Below are positions 22,344 through 31,015 of a stretch of DNA of 64,000 nt, in pieces. The stretch is from Aliivibrio fischeri (GTDB taxonomy: Bacteria; Pseudomonadota; Gammaproteobacteria; Enterobacterales; Vibrionaceae), in contig NZ_WOBR01000007.1 of NCBI RefSeq assembly GCF_009727955.1, positions 62,001-126,000 on the forward strand, given 5' to 3'. The notes beneath the pieces are model-generated. The model saw only the letters and a list, made by a program, of their open reading frames with translations. It did not search any database and had not been told where the DNA came from. Numbering within the stretch: the first letter of the stretch is position 1; each line of letters starts with the position of its first letter. The translations under genes and the position numbers were made by a program.

Positions 22344-23276
22344 TTATCTATTTTCAGACAGCCACACCCGCGCTGCCTGAGAATCTAATTCTATTTGTTG
22401 TTTTAGAGCGTCAAAAGACTCAAATTTATGCTCGTCTCTTAATTTATAAAGCAATTCAACATCCAACTGTTGGCCATAAAGGTTTCCTTTATAGTCAAAG
22501 AAGTGAACTTCAAGTTGTTGACGAGCGCCATTTACCGTTGGGCGATGACCTATATTGGCAACACCACCTAATTGTTTCCCTTCGCTATCTTTAGCTTGCA
22601 CAACATACACGCCAGAGACAGGAGAAACACAACGTTTTAATGGGATATTCGCTGTAGGAAAACCTATGGTTCGTCCTAACTTTCGACCGTGGGATACACG
22701 GCCAGTAATACTATAATGTCGCCCTAGCATGGTTGCGACATCATCGAGTTTATTATGTAAAAGTGCAGAACGTATTGCAGTACTGCTTACTCGTTGTTGC
22801 TGTAGGCAAAAACTTTGTGTGTTCACCACTTCAAAGCCATATTTTTTACCTGCTTCTTGCAACATGGTAAAATCTCCCTTGCGGTGTTTACCAAAACAGA
22901 AATCATCACCAACAACCAGAAACTTAACACCCAATAGCCTCACCAACAAGTCTTCGACAAACTCATCAGCACTTTGTTCTGCAAATTTCTGGTTAAAATT
23001 AATACATAATAAACGTTCTATTTCTAGCTTTTTAAGTTGAACAAATTTATCTCGTAAACGAGTTAATCGTGCCGGAGCCTTTTCTTTTGCAAAAAACTCC
23101 ATAGGTTGAGGCTCAAAAGTCATTACGACAGACGGTAAGCCTAGCTCTTTAGCTTTAGACTTAACTTGTTGTAATACTTGCTGATGTCCTAAATGAACAC
23201 CATCAAAATTACCTATCGTCATTACGCAGCCTTTATGGTCTGGCGTAATATTGTGAATACCTCGGATTAATTCCAT
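22344..23276 (-). CDS. ribF: Bifunctional riboflavin kinase/FAD synthetase
   Basis: RibF converts riboflavin to FMN and FAD. The 310-residue product has an N-terminal nucleotidyltransferase domain (TIGNFDGVHLGHQQVL; ISSTAIR-like RVSSTAIRSAL) and a C-terminal flavokinase domain starting about residue 185. That domain has GRKLGRTIGFPTANI, then SGVYVV and ANIGHRPTV. It begins the ribF-ileS-lspA run downstream of murJ. Confidence 0.96.
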   Translation of the reverse strand: MELIRGIHNITPDHKGCVMTIGNFDGVHLGHQQVLQQVKSKAKELGLPSVVMTFEPQPMEFFAKEKAPARLTRLRDKFVQLKKLEIERLLCINFNQKFAEQSADEFVEDLLVRLLGVKFLVVGDDFCFGKHRKGDFTMLQEAGKKYGFEVVNTQSFCLQQQRVSSTAIRSALLHNKLDDVATMLGRHYSITGRVSHGRKLGRTIGFPTANIPLKRCVSPVSGVYVVQAKDSEGKQLGGVANIGHRPTVNGARQQLEVHFFDYKGNLYGQQLDVELLYKLRDEHKFESFDALKQQIELDSQAARVWLSENR

Positions 23277-23366
23277 TATCTCAATATCAATTTATTCGCT
23301 TAAAAAAACTGACGAATTATATACTAATGTACTCATTCAAACCACTGAACAAAAGCAATTCTTAAT

Positions 23367-24926
23367 TTAGACCGATGCTCTTAAATGACGAGGACGCAAT
23401 CCAAATACCACCGCAGTGATCAAGTAAGAAGTCGCACCTAAACCGATAAAGGCAAATAACATCATTACTCGCTTAGCCAAATCCCACTCTAACCAAATAC
23501 TCATGCTTGGCATTAACCACAGTAAGATTGATACCATCACACCGCCTGACACAATTAACTTCAATACAAAAAATACCGTCTCTTTTGATAATTTATATAC
23601 ATTTGCTAAATGCAGTCCTCGATATAAGAGAACCATGTTAACTAATGCGGACAATGCTGTCGCCATAGCAAGACCAACATATCCATAAAAATAAGCAAAA
23701 ATAGCATTAAAGAACATGTTCGTTATCATAGCTATAATGCCGTAACGTACTGGTGTTTTAGTATCTTGACGAGCGTAGTAACCAGGGGCTAATACCTTAA
23801 TTAACATAAAGTTCAATAAACCAGATGCGTAAGCCAATAAAGACAGAGATGCTTGGTGTACATCATTTGGAGAAAACTCACCACGCATAAACAAAACCAT
23901 AAGCATTGGTTTAGCCAATACCATCAAACCAAGCATGGCGGGAATGCCAAGTAAAATCACCATTCTCACCCCCCAATCCATGGTCTGTGAAAAACCATCA
24001 CCTTCCGCATCAACATGTTTACGCGATAATGCTGGTAATATTACGGTTGCAATAGCAATACCAAATAACCCTAATGGAAACTCTAACAAACGATCTGAAT
24101 AATATAGCCAACTGATCGAACCCGTGGCTAAAAAGCTAGCAATAAAGGTATCAAACAATAAGTTAATTTGGCTTACTGATACACCAAATAATGCTGGGAT
24201 CATTAAGGTTCTTATTTTAACTACTCCAGGATCATTCCACCCCCATTGTGGGCGAACCAGCATCTTTGCTTTATATAAGAAAGGCAATTGAAACAAAAAT
24301 TGAATTAAACCACCTAAAAAGACACCTATTGCTAAACCAATTTCTGGCTGCTCCAAATTAGGAGAGACAAAATATGCACACGCAATAATAGCTATATTAA
24401 GGAAAACAGGTGTAAAAGAAGAAACGGCAAACTTACCAAGAGTGTTTAAAATTGCGCCCGACAAGGCTACGAATGTAATAAACCATAAATAAGGAAAGGT
24501 AATTTTTAAAAGAAAGCTGGCCAACTCAAATTTAGGTGCTGCTGGACCATCATTTAACCAATCCATAAACCAACCTGCACCAAACAATGCAGTGACAACG
24601 CCCGAACCAATAATACCAAAGAAGGTAACTATGGTAACAAGAACCCCAAGCGTTCCCGAGGCTTTTGCGATTAATTCTCGCGTCTTATCATCGTCTCCAC
24701 TGGCATGATATTCAGTTAAAACAGGGACAAATGCTTGAGAAAAAGCACCCTCTGCAAATAGACGACGTAAAAAGTTGGGGATCTTATTTGCAAAGAAAAA
24801 AACATCAGCCGATGCTCCTGCGCCCATAAGATTTGCAACCACGACATCACGGACTAAACCGAGAACTCGAGACACTAAAGTCATTATACTGACGATTAAG
24901 CCAGAACGTAAAAGTCGTTTACTCAC
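23367..24926 (-). CDS. murJ: Lipid II flippase MurJ (MviN)
   Basis: MurJ flips lipid II across the inner membrane for peptidoglycan synthesis. The 519-residue MOP-superfamily protein has about 14 membrane helices. It starts with the conserved GLIVSIMTLVSRVLGLVRDV and includes NKIPNFLRRLFAEGAFSQAF with essential arginines. It diverges from rpsT across 222 bases and precedes ribF. The rpsT-murJ-ribF arrangement is typical of vibrios. Confidence 0.97.
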   Translation of the reverse strand: MSKRLLRSGLIVSIMTLVSRVLGLVRDVVVANLMGAGASADVFFFANKIPNFLRRLFAEGAFSQAFVPVLTEYHASGDDDKTRELIAKASGTLGVLVTIVTFFGIIGSGVVTALFGAGWFMDWLNDGPAAPKFELASFLLKITFPYLWFITFVALSGAILNTLGKFAVSSFTPVFLNIAIIACAYFVSPNLEQPEIGLAIGVFLGGLIQFLFQLPFLYKAKMLVRPQWGWNDPGVVKIRTLMIPALFGVSVSQINLLFDTFIASFLATGSISWLYYSDRLLEFPLGLFGIAIATVILPALSRKHVDAEGDGFSQTMDWGVRMVILLGIPAMLGLMVLAKPMLMVLFMRGEFSPNDVHQASLSLLAYASGLLNFMLIKVLAPGYYARQDTKTPVRYGIIAMITNMFFNAIFAYFYGYVGLAMATALSALVNMVLLYRGLHLANVYKLSKETVFFVLKLIVSGGVMVSILLWLMPSMSIWLEWDLAKRVMMLFAFIGLGATSYLITAVVFGLRPRHLRASV

Positions 24927-25072
24927 AAAAAAAACCTCATAAAGATGGTAATGATGACCATAAAGAGCTTACTAACTGGAAAAAATGCTGTTAGAATGCA
25001 CGTCATCTTAACCGTGTTTTGCCAGTTTCATCAAACTTTTGTTTGAGACAGCTTGGTTTTTACACAAATCAT

Positions 25073-25101
25073 TTGACATTTGGGTTCAAAGGGTGCATAT
25101 T
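25073..25101 (+). promoter_or_regulatory. Sigma-70 promoter of rpsT
   Basis: A consensus -35 box TTGACA (25073-25078), a 17-base spacer and the -10 box CATATT (25096-25101). The expected start near 25108 leaves a leader of about 40 bases. This is one of the best promoter matches in the window and fits a highly expressed ribosomal gene. Confidence 0.75.
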
Positions 25102-25148
25102 TCCCGACCTTAAATTGTCACCGAACTACGTTTTTGGGAGTTAGACCC

Positions 25149-25409
25149 TTGGCAAATAGTAAATCTGCTAAGAAGCGCGCAACTCAAGCTGAAAGACGTC
25201 GCCAGCACAACGCTAGCCGTCGTTCAATGATGCGCACTTACATGAAAAAAACTATCGCAGCTATCGAAGCTGGCGATAAAGAAGCTGCAACTGCTGCATT
25301 AGCAACTGCAACTCCACTTCTAGACCGCATGGCGACTAAAGGCCTTATTCATAAGAATAAAGCTGCACGTCATAAAGCGCGTTTCACTGCTGCAATCAAA
25401 GCTCTTTAA
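25149..25409 (+). CDS. rpsT: 30S ribosomal protein S20, UUG start
   Basis: S20 binds 16S rRNA early in 30S assembly. The 86-residue, Lys/Arg/Ala-rich product ([20 protein letters not shown], later [15 protein letters not shown]) has the family length. The start is a TTG at 25149, eight bases after GGGAG. The open frame runs further up to 25080, but that part would cover the promoter and has no family similarity. E. coli rpsT also uses UUG, which ties into its autogenous translational control. Confidence 0.96.
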   Translation: MANSKSAKKRATQAERRRQHNASRRSMMRTYMKKTIAAIEAGDKEAATAALATATPLLDRMATKGLIHKNKAARHKARFTAAIKAL

Positions 25410-25440
25410 TAGAAATTTGATTCTCAGTTAGAAATAAGAA

Positions 25441-25466
25441 AAAACCGACTTAGGTCGGTTTTTTTA
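25441..25466 (+). terminator. Intrinsic terminator of rpsT
   Basis: The stem AAAACCGAC/GTCGGTTTT with a four-base loop and seven T, about 30 bases after the stop codon. Flanking A and T runs could also let it serve the minus strand. Confidence 0.88.
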
Positions 25467-25528
25467 TATCTGCAATTTGAAGAAAAAAGAAAAAGTCCTG
25501 CTTTCCCTTCTCTCTCCCTATCTATAAT

Positions 25529-25825
25529 TTACTTTTGACAATATAAATCGTGTAGTAACTGAATTACAGATCTTACTTCTTGACTATTTAATGAGTAAAA
25601 GACCGTTTGAGATTCTTTTCTTGTTGATACTAACTCATCACGACGTAACCATCCTAAATGTTGCGACAGTGCAGATTGGCTTAATTCTAATTTCTCTGCA
25701 ATTTGCCCTACCGATAATTCGCCATCCAATAGCAAGCATAAAATGAACAATCTACGTTCGTTAGCCATCGCTTTTAATAATGTCACTGCTTGTGGTGCAT
25801 TATCTTCCATCATTTGTAAGTCCAT
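25529..25825 (-). CDS. hlyU: ArsR-family transcriptional regulator HlyU
   Basis: A 98-residue winged-helix regulator. MDLQMMEDNAPQAVTLLKAMANERRLFILCLLL leads into the recognition helix region LSVGQIAEKLELSQSALSQHLGWLRRDELV and a wing with TRKESQTVFYSL. The ArsR metal site ELCVCDL is absent, as in HlyU. HlyU of V. cholerae and V. vulnificus activates haemolysin and toxin genes and counters H-NS. The place between rpsT and nhaR matches the vibrio locus, so the name is well supported although target genes are not here. The ATG at 25825 has AGGT at good spacing; five more upstream codons are open. Confidence 0.87.
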   Translation of the reverse strand: MDLQMMEDNAPQAVTLLKAMANERRLFILCLLLDGELSVGQIAEKLELSQSALSQHLGWLRRDELVSTRKESQTVFYSLNSQEVRSVIQLLHDLYCQK

Positions 25826-25888
25826 ATGGATACCTATCATCTAATTTAGCTCTGGCTAATTTAGCTTGTTACTTACTGTAATTGCAAA

Positions 25889-26779
25889 TTAAAAATCAAA
25901 TAAATGAGAGAAGTCTGCTTCACAAATACTTTTTACGGCTGGATGCTGTATCATCCTTTCTGCAAAAATGACGTAATACTCTTCTTTAAGATCTCTTACA
26001 TCAGCAATCTTATGTAGTGATAAATCAGAGTCCGCTTCATTCATATATACTGAAGGAGCTAAAAAAACGGCATTATTTTCCCGAGCAAATGCTTTCATTA
26101 ATGCAACATCATCAAATTCTCCTAAAATATTTGGAGTCACACCTTGTTGATCACACCATTGAACCACTTTTCTTCCCATTGAAGTACGGCTACCTGGAAT
26201 TAACACTTTATGTTTTTCCAATACTTCAGGAAAGGTCACCCCTTTAAGCTCTTTTGAACAAAAGAAGCTCATTTCACATTCACCCAACTTCTTACTGAAT
26301 AACCCTGAATTTTGGCTTGAATCTACAGGACAGTCTGAAAGGATCATATCCAATTTATGTTGAGATAATTGTTCTAGTAATAGTTCGTGTGTTGATTCAA
26401 AACAACGTAAGTGAATAGATGCATCTTCAGGAACGGTTGTTGAAAGCACCTTACTAACCAACCTTTTAGAAAGCGCATCAGCAACACCAACATCAAACAG
26501 TACGTTTGCTTGCTGACTATAATTTACGATATCTAGCATTTCATAACTTAAACCAAACATACGATCTGCGTATTTATAAATAAGTTGACCTAGCTCTGTA
26601 GGTTCAATATTACGTCCATTACGCTTAGTTAGCTTTCCATCAAGCCTATCTTCTAGTGCTTTAATCTGACCCGTTACCGTTTGAGGGGTCAGAAATAATG
26701 CCTCAGCCGCTTTAGTTACAGAGCCTTGTTTACATACCATCCAGAAGTAATACAAATGGTTATAGTTTAAATGAGACAT
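25889..26779 (-). CDS. nhaR: LysR-family transcriptional activator NhaR
   Basis: NhaR activates the sodium/proton antiporter gene nhaA in response to Na+ in enterobacteria. The 296-residue product has an N-terminal LysR helix-turn-helix ([34 protein letters not shown]). The effector domain carries NhaR-typical stretches [16 protein letters not shown] and [25 protein letters not shown]. No nhaA is adjacent. It is divergent from the sodium-phosphate symporter nptA, so it may control that gene, which is inference. Confidence 0.92.
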   Translation of the reverse strand: MSHLNYNHLYYFWMVCKQGSVTKAAEALFLTPQTVTGQIKALEDRLDGKLTKRNGRNIEPTELGQLIYKYADRMFGLSYEMLDIVNYSQQANVLFDVGVADALSKRLVSKVLSTTVPEDASIHLRCFESTHELLLEQLSQHKLDMILSDCPVDSSQNSGLFSKKLGECEMSFFCSKELKGVTFPEVLEKHKVLIPGSRTSMGRKVVQWCDQQGVTPNILGEFDDVALMKAFARENNAVFLAPSVYMNEADSDLSLHKIADVRDLKEEYYVIFAERMIQHPAVKSICEADFSHLFDF

Positions 26780-27194
26780 TACGATTCCTTTTATTACTCA
26801 TGTTCTGAATTACTGCAATAATCGTTAATACTGTTTTGCTCTAAGCAAGATACGTCATTTATTACAGTAATAGCAAATACTTCGTAAAAAACACAACAAA
26901 TAGCAAAATAACTCGATTTTTCCGCATCCAGATTCTTCAAAGCGTCATACAAACGCAACATAGAACAAAATAATCCCAAAAAATAATTTATATTCCATTT
27001 TCTAATAACGCATGTAAACCATTAAATATCAAAAACTTAAAATCAACAAAAATCACGCATTCACTCAAACAATCGAATATGACGCATTTATTACAGTTTT
27101 ATCTTCCACTGTAATATTTCTGAAATATTCGTTATCTACTATCGCAGCAGATTAAATAAACCGACAACATAATTTCTCGGTACGGAGCTTTACT
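26780..27194. promoter_or_regulatory. nhaR-nptA divergent control region with ATTACAGT repeats
   Basis: 415 AT-rich bases between divergent genes. The 13-mer CATTTATTACAGT occurs twice (26856-26868 and 27085-27097). The second copy is part of an inverted repeat TATTACAGT/ACTGTAATA (27089-27116, 10-base loop). The first forms the palindrome TATTACAGTAATA. A one-mismatch copy lies at 26812-26819. These look like operator sites. The open frame at 26794-26979 shows no coding signs. Confidence 0.55.
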
Positions 27195-28340
27195 ATGAAT
27201 ACCCAATCAATTTCTGCAGCAACAATGAGCAATACCTCGCGCATGCTGCGTTGGGCAAACTTAGCATTTATGCTTTACCTTCTTCTTTTAGCGGTTTCGA
27301 TGGTTGGCACAGGCTTTAAATGGTCTGTAGGTGAAGAAGCTAAAGTTCTTTTTGAATTTGCTGCTCACCCAATTGCTGGCTTAATGATCGGCTTAGTTGC
27401 AACGGCATTAATTCAATCATCTTCAACAGTAACATCAATCATTGTTGGATTAGTTGCTGGTGGTTTACCTGTTGAAACTGCAATCCCTATGGTTATGGGT
27501 GCAAACATTGGTACAACCGTTACGAATACACTAGTAAGTCTTGGTCATGCTCGTTGTAAAAACGAATTTAGACGTGCTTTTGCTTGTGCGACAGTTCATG
27601 ACTTCTTTAACCTACTGGCGGTAACTATTTTCTTACCACTAGAGATGATGTTTGGTATTTTCCAAAAACTATCCGCATGGTTAGTATCTCCACTATTAAA
27701 CGCTGGTGATATGAGCATGAAAGGTTTTGATTTTATCAAGCCAATTACAAAGCCGGTAATCAGTGCGATTCAAGAGCCACTATCAAACTTTGGTAGCATG
27801 ACTGGTGGTCTACTAATGATTGCTCTTGGTATTACTATTTTGTTCATCGCAATTACCTTGATGGGCAAACTAATGAAGAGCCTAATGGTTGGTCGTGCAA
27901 AAGAACTACTTAAAAGCGCAATCGGTCGCGGCCCTCTACACGGTATTGCATCAGGTACTGCGGTTACGGTTCTTGTTCAATCATCATCAACAACAACAAG
28001 TCTAATGGTTCCACTGGTTGGTACTGGTGTGCTTAAAGTTCGTGATGTGTATCCTTTTACTCTAGGCGCTAATATCGGTACTTGTGTAACAGCTTTACTA
28101 GCAGCGACAGCGGTATCTGGTGAATACGCAGTATTTGCACTACAAATTGCATTAGTTCACCTATGTTTTAATGTTATCGCAACATTGGTTATCTTCGGTA
28201 CTCCGTTCCTACGTGAGTTACCAATTAAAGGTGCTGAGTGGATTGCTGAAATGGCTAACCGTAACAAAAGCGTTGTTGCTGGATATTTAGGTTTTGTATT
28301 TATTATCCTGCCAGGTAGTGTATTAGCACTAACGGTTTAA
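27195..28340 (+). CDS. nptA: Sodium-dependent phosphate symporter NptA
   Basis: A 381-residue inner-membrane transporter with two repeated Na/Pi-cotransporter domains. Each has the signature QSSS (IQSSSTVTSIIVG near residue 76 and VQSSSTTTSLMVPL near 266) followed by GANIGT. About eight or nine hydrophobic segments are visible. The family takes up inorganic phosphate with sodium, which suits a marine cell. It is divergent from nhaR; nptA next to nhaR is a vibrio arrangement. Confidence 0.88.
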   Translation: MNTQSISAATMSNTSRMLRWANLAFMLYLLLLAVSMVGTGFKWSVGEEAKVLFEFAAHPIAGLMIGLVATALIQSSSTVTSIIVGLVAGGLPVETAIPMVMGANIGTTVTNTLVSLGHARCKNEFRRAFACATVHDFFNLLAVTIFLPLEMMFGIFQKLSAWLVSPLLNAGDMSMKGFDFIKPITKPVISAIQEPLSNFGSMTGGLLMIALGITILFIAITLMGKLMKSLMVGRAKELLKSAIGRGPLHGIASGTAVTVLVQSSSTTTSLMVPLVGTGVLKVRDVYPFTLGANIGTCVTALLAATAVSGEYAVFALQIALVHLCFNVIATLVIFGTPFLRELPIKGAEWIAEMANRNKSVVAGYLGFVFIILPGSVLALTV

Positions 28341-28356
28341 GACTAAAAACACGAAT

Positions 28357-28393
28357 AAAAAAAGCCCCGAAGTTATGCTTCGGGGCTTTTTTA
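28357..28393. terminator. Bidirectional terminator between nptA and thyA
   Basis: A 12-pair stem AAAGCCCCGAAG/CTTCGGGGCTTT with a loop of about five, and A and T runs outside. The genes converge here. Confidence 0.9.
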
Positions 28394-28412
28394 TTATATC
28401 TAATACATAATA

Positions 28413-29264
28413 TTAAACAGAGAAAGGATACTTAATTGCCTCGTGACTTTCGTAACCAATCACTTCAAAATCATCCATTGTTACCCATGTTTCTAAATCT
28501 TCTAATGACTTAATCTCTGGGTTTATTTTAAAGATCGGCGCTTGTAGCGGGTCACGTTTTAACTGCACATTTTGCATTAACTCAAGTTGGTCTTCATAAA
28601 TATGCGCATTCACAATCTTATGATATGCCTTACCAGCTTTGTGCCCTGTAATTTGCGCCACGATAGCTAATAGAAAATAGACTTGAACCATATTGAAGTT
28701 TAGACCTAGAGGCACATCACAAGAGCGTTGAGTACTATTTAGGTATAACGTATCACCTAATAATGAAAAATGGTGTGAGTACATACACGGACGCAAACAA
28801 CCCATATCAAACTCACCAGGGTTATAGAAATTTAAAATTTCGCCACGATCATCAATTCCCTGACTTAAATCATCAATAATTTTTTTCAGTTGATCGACAA
28901 ACTCACCATTTGGTTTTGCCCATGAACGACCTTGCACACCATATACTCGGCCCATGTCATCATCACCTTTACGATGAGGGTTATTTAACCAAGCATCATT
29001 TAAGTTCGCATTCGCATCCCATGTTTTAGTACCAATCTTACGGAAGTCTTCTGCGTTATCGTAACCACGAATATAGCCAATCATTTCAGCTACTGCCGCT
29101 TTCCAAAAACTCTTACGCGTTGTAACAAGAGGAAATACACCATTTTCTACATCATAAGTTAAATCCGCATTAATCACCGTTAAACAACGCTTTCCTGTGC
29201 GCTCGTTTTCAATCCAAGTCCCTTCATCAACGATGCGTTGGCATAAATCTAAATACTGCTTCAC
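28413..29264 (-). CDS. thyA: Thymidylate synthase
   Basis: ThyA methylates dUMP to dTMP using methylene-tetrahydrofolate. The 283-residue product is about 20 longer than the E. coli form. The nucleophile is Cys160 in RPCMYSHH, and the dUMP contacts lie in [13 protein letters not shown] (Arg180). Aligned without gaps from Cys160 to Arg180, the residue after the cysteine is Met161, where E. coli and human enzymes have His. Overall conservation says it is a true ThyA of a divergent subgroup. It ends the rppH-ptsP-lgt-thyA run, with a hairpin between lgt and thyA. Confidence 0.94.
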   Translation of the reverse strand: MKQYLDLCQRIVDEGTWIENERTGKRCLTVINADLTYDVENGVFPLVTTRKSFWKAAVAEMIGYIRGYDNAEDFRKIGTKTWDANANLNDAWLNNPHRKGDDDMGRVYGVQGRSWAKPNGEFVDQLKKIIDDLSQGIDDRGEILNFYNPGEFDMGCLRPCMYSHHFSLLGDTLYLNSTQRSCDVPLGLNFNMVQVYFLLAIVAQITGHKAGKAYHKIVNAHIYEDQLELMQNVQLKRDPLQAPIFKINPEIKSLEDLETWVTMDDFEVIGYESHEAIKYPFSV

Positions 29265-29288
29265 AGGCCTGCTCTCTTAAAATTAGTT

Positions 29289-29317
29289 AAAAAAATGGCC
29301 TCAAACGAGAGGCCATT
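29289..29317 (-). terminator. Terminator/attenuator between lgt and thyA
   Basis: The stem ATGGCCTC/GAGGCCAT has a short loop and is followed on the minus strand by seven T. It lies 30 bases after the lgt stop codon, so thyA probably gets only part of the lgt transcript. Confidence 0.8.
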
Positions 29318-29347
29318 ACTATAAATCGTCATTAACGCTATTCTAGC

Positions 29348-30199
29348 TTATTTTGCTTTCTGTTTCGATTTCTTTGATTTAGCCTCATTTTGCTCTATAT
29401 CAGCCGCAAAAAGATTACGTTTAAATGCCCAAAGCATCATTAATAAGCCACCAATCACCATTGGTAATGACAAAATTTGTCCCATTGAAATCCAATCACC
29501 AAATAAGCCTAACTGTGCATCTGGTTGGCGTACATACTCGACCAAGAATCGGAATGTACCATATCCAAATAAGAATAAACCTGAAACTGCACCTAATGGA
29601 CGAGGCTTACGAATAAACCAGTTTAGAATGAAGAATAAAACAACACCTTCAAGGGCAAATTCATATAGTTGCGAAGGATGGCGAGGGAAAGGTCCACCCG
29701 TTGGGAATACCATAGCCCAAGGCACATCGGTAACACGTCCCCACAACTCACCATTCATAAAGTTACCTAAACGGCCTGCACCCAAGCCAAATGGGACTAA
29801 TGGCGCAACGAAATCTGCAATCGTAAAGAAGCTACGGTTATTCTTATATCCATACCAAAGCATCGCTGAGATAACACCCAATAAACCGCCATGGAAGGAC
29901 ATACCACCTGTCCATACTTCAAATAAGTACAGTGGGTTATCTAAGAAGTAGCCGAAATTATAAAACAGCACATAACCAACACGGCCACCGATCACTACAC
30001 CTAAAAACCCTGCAAACAATAGATCGCTAACCTGATCTCGTGTCCAACCACTATTTGGCTTATCTGCACGCTTATTAGCAAGCCATAATGCAAACATAAA
30101 ACCAAATAAATACATTAATCCATACCAACGAACTGCTAGCGGACCGATCTCAATTAATACAGGATCTATATGTGGGAAGTTCAAATACCCCTGACTCAT
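29348..30199 (-). CDS. lgt: Prolipoprotein diacylglyceryl transferase
   Basis: Lgt moves a diacylglyceryl group from phosphatidylglycerol to the lipobox cysteine of prolipoproteins. The 283-residue inner-membrane protein has about seven helices, the essential His-Gly-Gly in [11 protein letters not shown], the Lgt signature [14 protein letters not shown] and RHPSQLYE. The Lys-rich C-terminus is cytosolic. It is 12 bases after the TauE/SafE permease gene. Confidence 0.97.
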   Translation of the reverse strand: MSQGYLNFPHIDPVLIEIGPLAVRWYGLMYLFGFMFALWLANKRADKPNSGWTRDQVSDLLFAGFLGVVIGGRVGYVLFYNFGYFLDNPLYLFEVWTGGMSFHGGLLGVISAMLWYGYKNNRSFFTIADFVAPLVPFGLGAGRLGNFMNGELWGRVTDVPWAMVFPTGGPFPRHPSQLYEFALEGVVLFFILNWFIRKPRPLGAVSGLFLFGYGTFRFLVEYVRQPDAQLGLFGDWISMGQILSLPMVIGGLLMMLWAFKRNLFAADIEQNEAKSKKSKQKAK

Positions 30200-30211
30200 G
30201 ACTACTCTCTT

Positions 30212-31015
30212 CTATCCTAAAAACATTTTGCTGCCAATAAATACTAGAAATACGGCAAAGATTTTTTTTAACGTTGATGTCGGCAAATGCGATGTTAACT
30301 TTGCGCCAATTCTGGTGGTCAAAATAGACGTAACACCAATACCACATAATGCAGGTAAATAAACATACCCTAAACTCATTGAAGGCAAGTTAGTTACTTG
30401 TACTCCATGAAGAATAAAACCTATCATTCCAGCAAGTGCTATCAAGGTTCCGCATAAAGAAGAACTGCCAATGGCTTTTCTCATTTCTACGCCATGAAAA
30501 CTTAAATAAGGTACTGTTAATGAACCACCACCAATTCCAGCTAAGCTTGATACAACACCAATAACCCCACCAGAAGCAACAATTTTAAGCGGAGATGGCA
30601 TGGTTCTCGTTGCTGTAAACTTAAGTGCTAATAACATTTGTAAAGCAAGCAAGAGCACAATTATACCGAATACCTTTGGTAAATATTGGCTTGGAATTAA
30701 TTCGGCAACGTAGCTGCCAAAAAAACCACCAGCAATAACCCCAGGAGCTAAACTACGAATAAGCGCTACTTCGACATTACCTAAACGCAAATGGTTCAAT
30801 GCTGATGAACTTGAGGTTAAAATAATCGTTGCAAGTGAAGTACCTAATGCCATTTGCATTACGATAGAGTGATCAATTCCTGCTTGAGGTAATAACCACA
30901 ATAAAGCGGGAACAACTAACAAACCACCACCAATTCCAAGTAATCCAGCCATTACGCCAACGATACTACCTAGCAAAAGATATAAAACAAAAAGCGAACC
31001 AAAATCCACTGTCAT
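30212..31015 (-). CDS. TauE/SafE-family (DUF81) membrane permease
   Basis: A 267-residue protein with about eight hydrophobic segments in two similar halves, each with the family motif (GLLGIGGGLLVVPALL and SLAGIGGGSLTVPYLS). Members export or import sulfur or organic anions such as sulfite or sulfoacetate; the substrate here cannot be read from sequence. Its ATG overlaps the ptsP stop by one base, so it is translationally coupled to ptsP. E. coli has no gene between ptsP and lgt. Confidence 0.88.
   Translation of the reverse strand: MTVDFGSLFVLYLLLGSIVGVMAGLLGIGGGLLVVPALLWLLPQAGIDHSIVMQMALGTSLATIILTSSSSALNHLRLGNVEVALIRSLAPGVIAGGFFGSYVAELIPSQYLPKVFGIIVLLLALQMLLALKFTATRTMPSPLKIVASGGVIGVVSSLAGIGGGSLTVPYLSFHGVEMRKAIGSSSLCGTLIALAGMIGFILHGVQVTNLPSMSLGYVYLPALCGIGVTSILTTRIGAKLTSHLPTSTLKKIFAVFLVFIGSKMFLG

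Noticed and set aside
26794-26979. 61-codon open frame upstream of nhaR
   Set aside because: It covers the repeat-rich control region and shows no ribosome site or family features.
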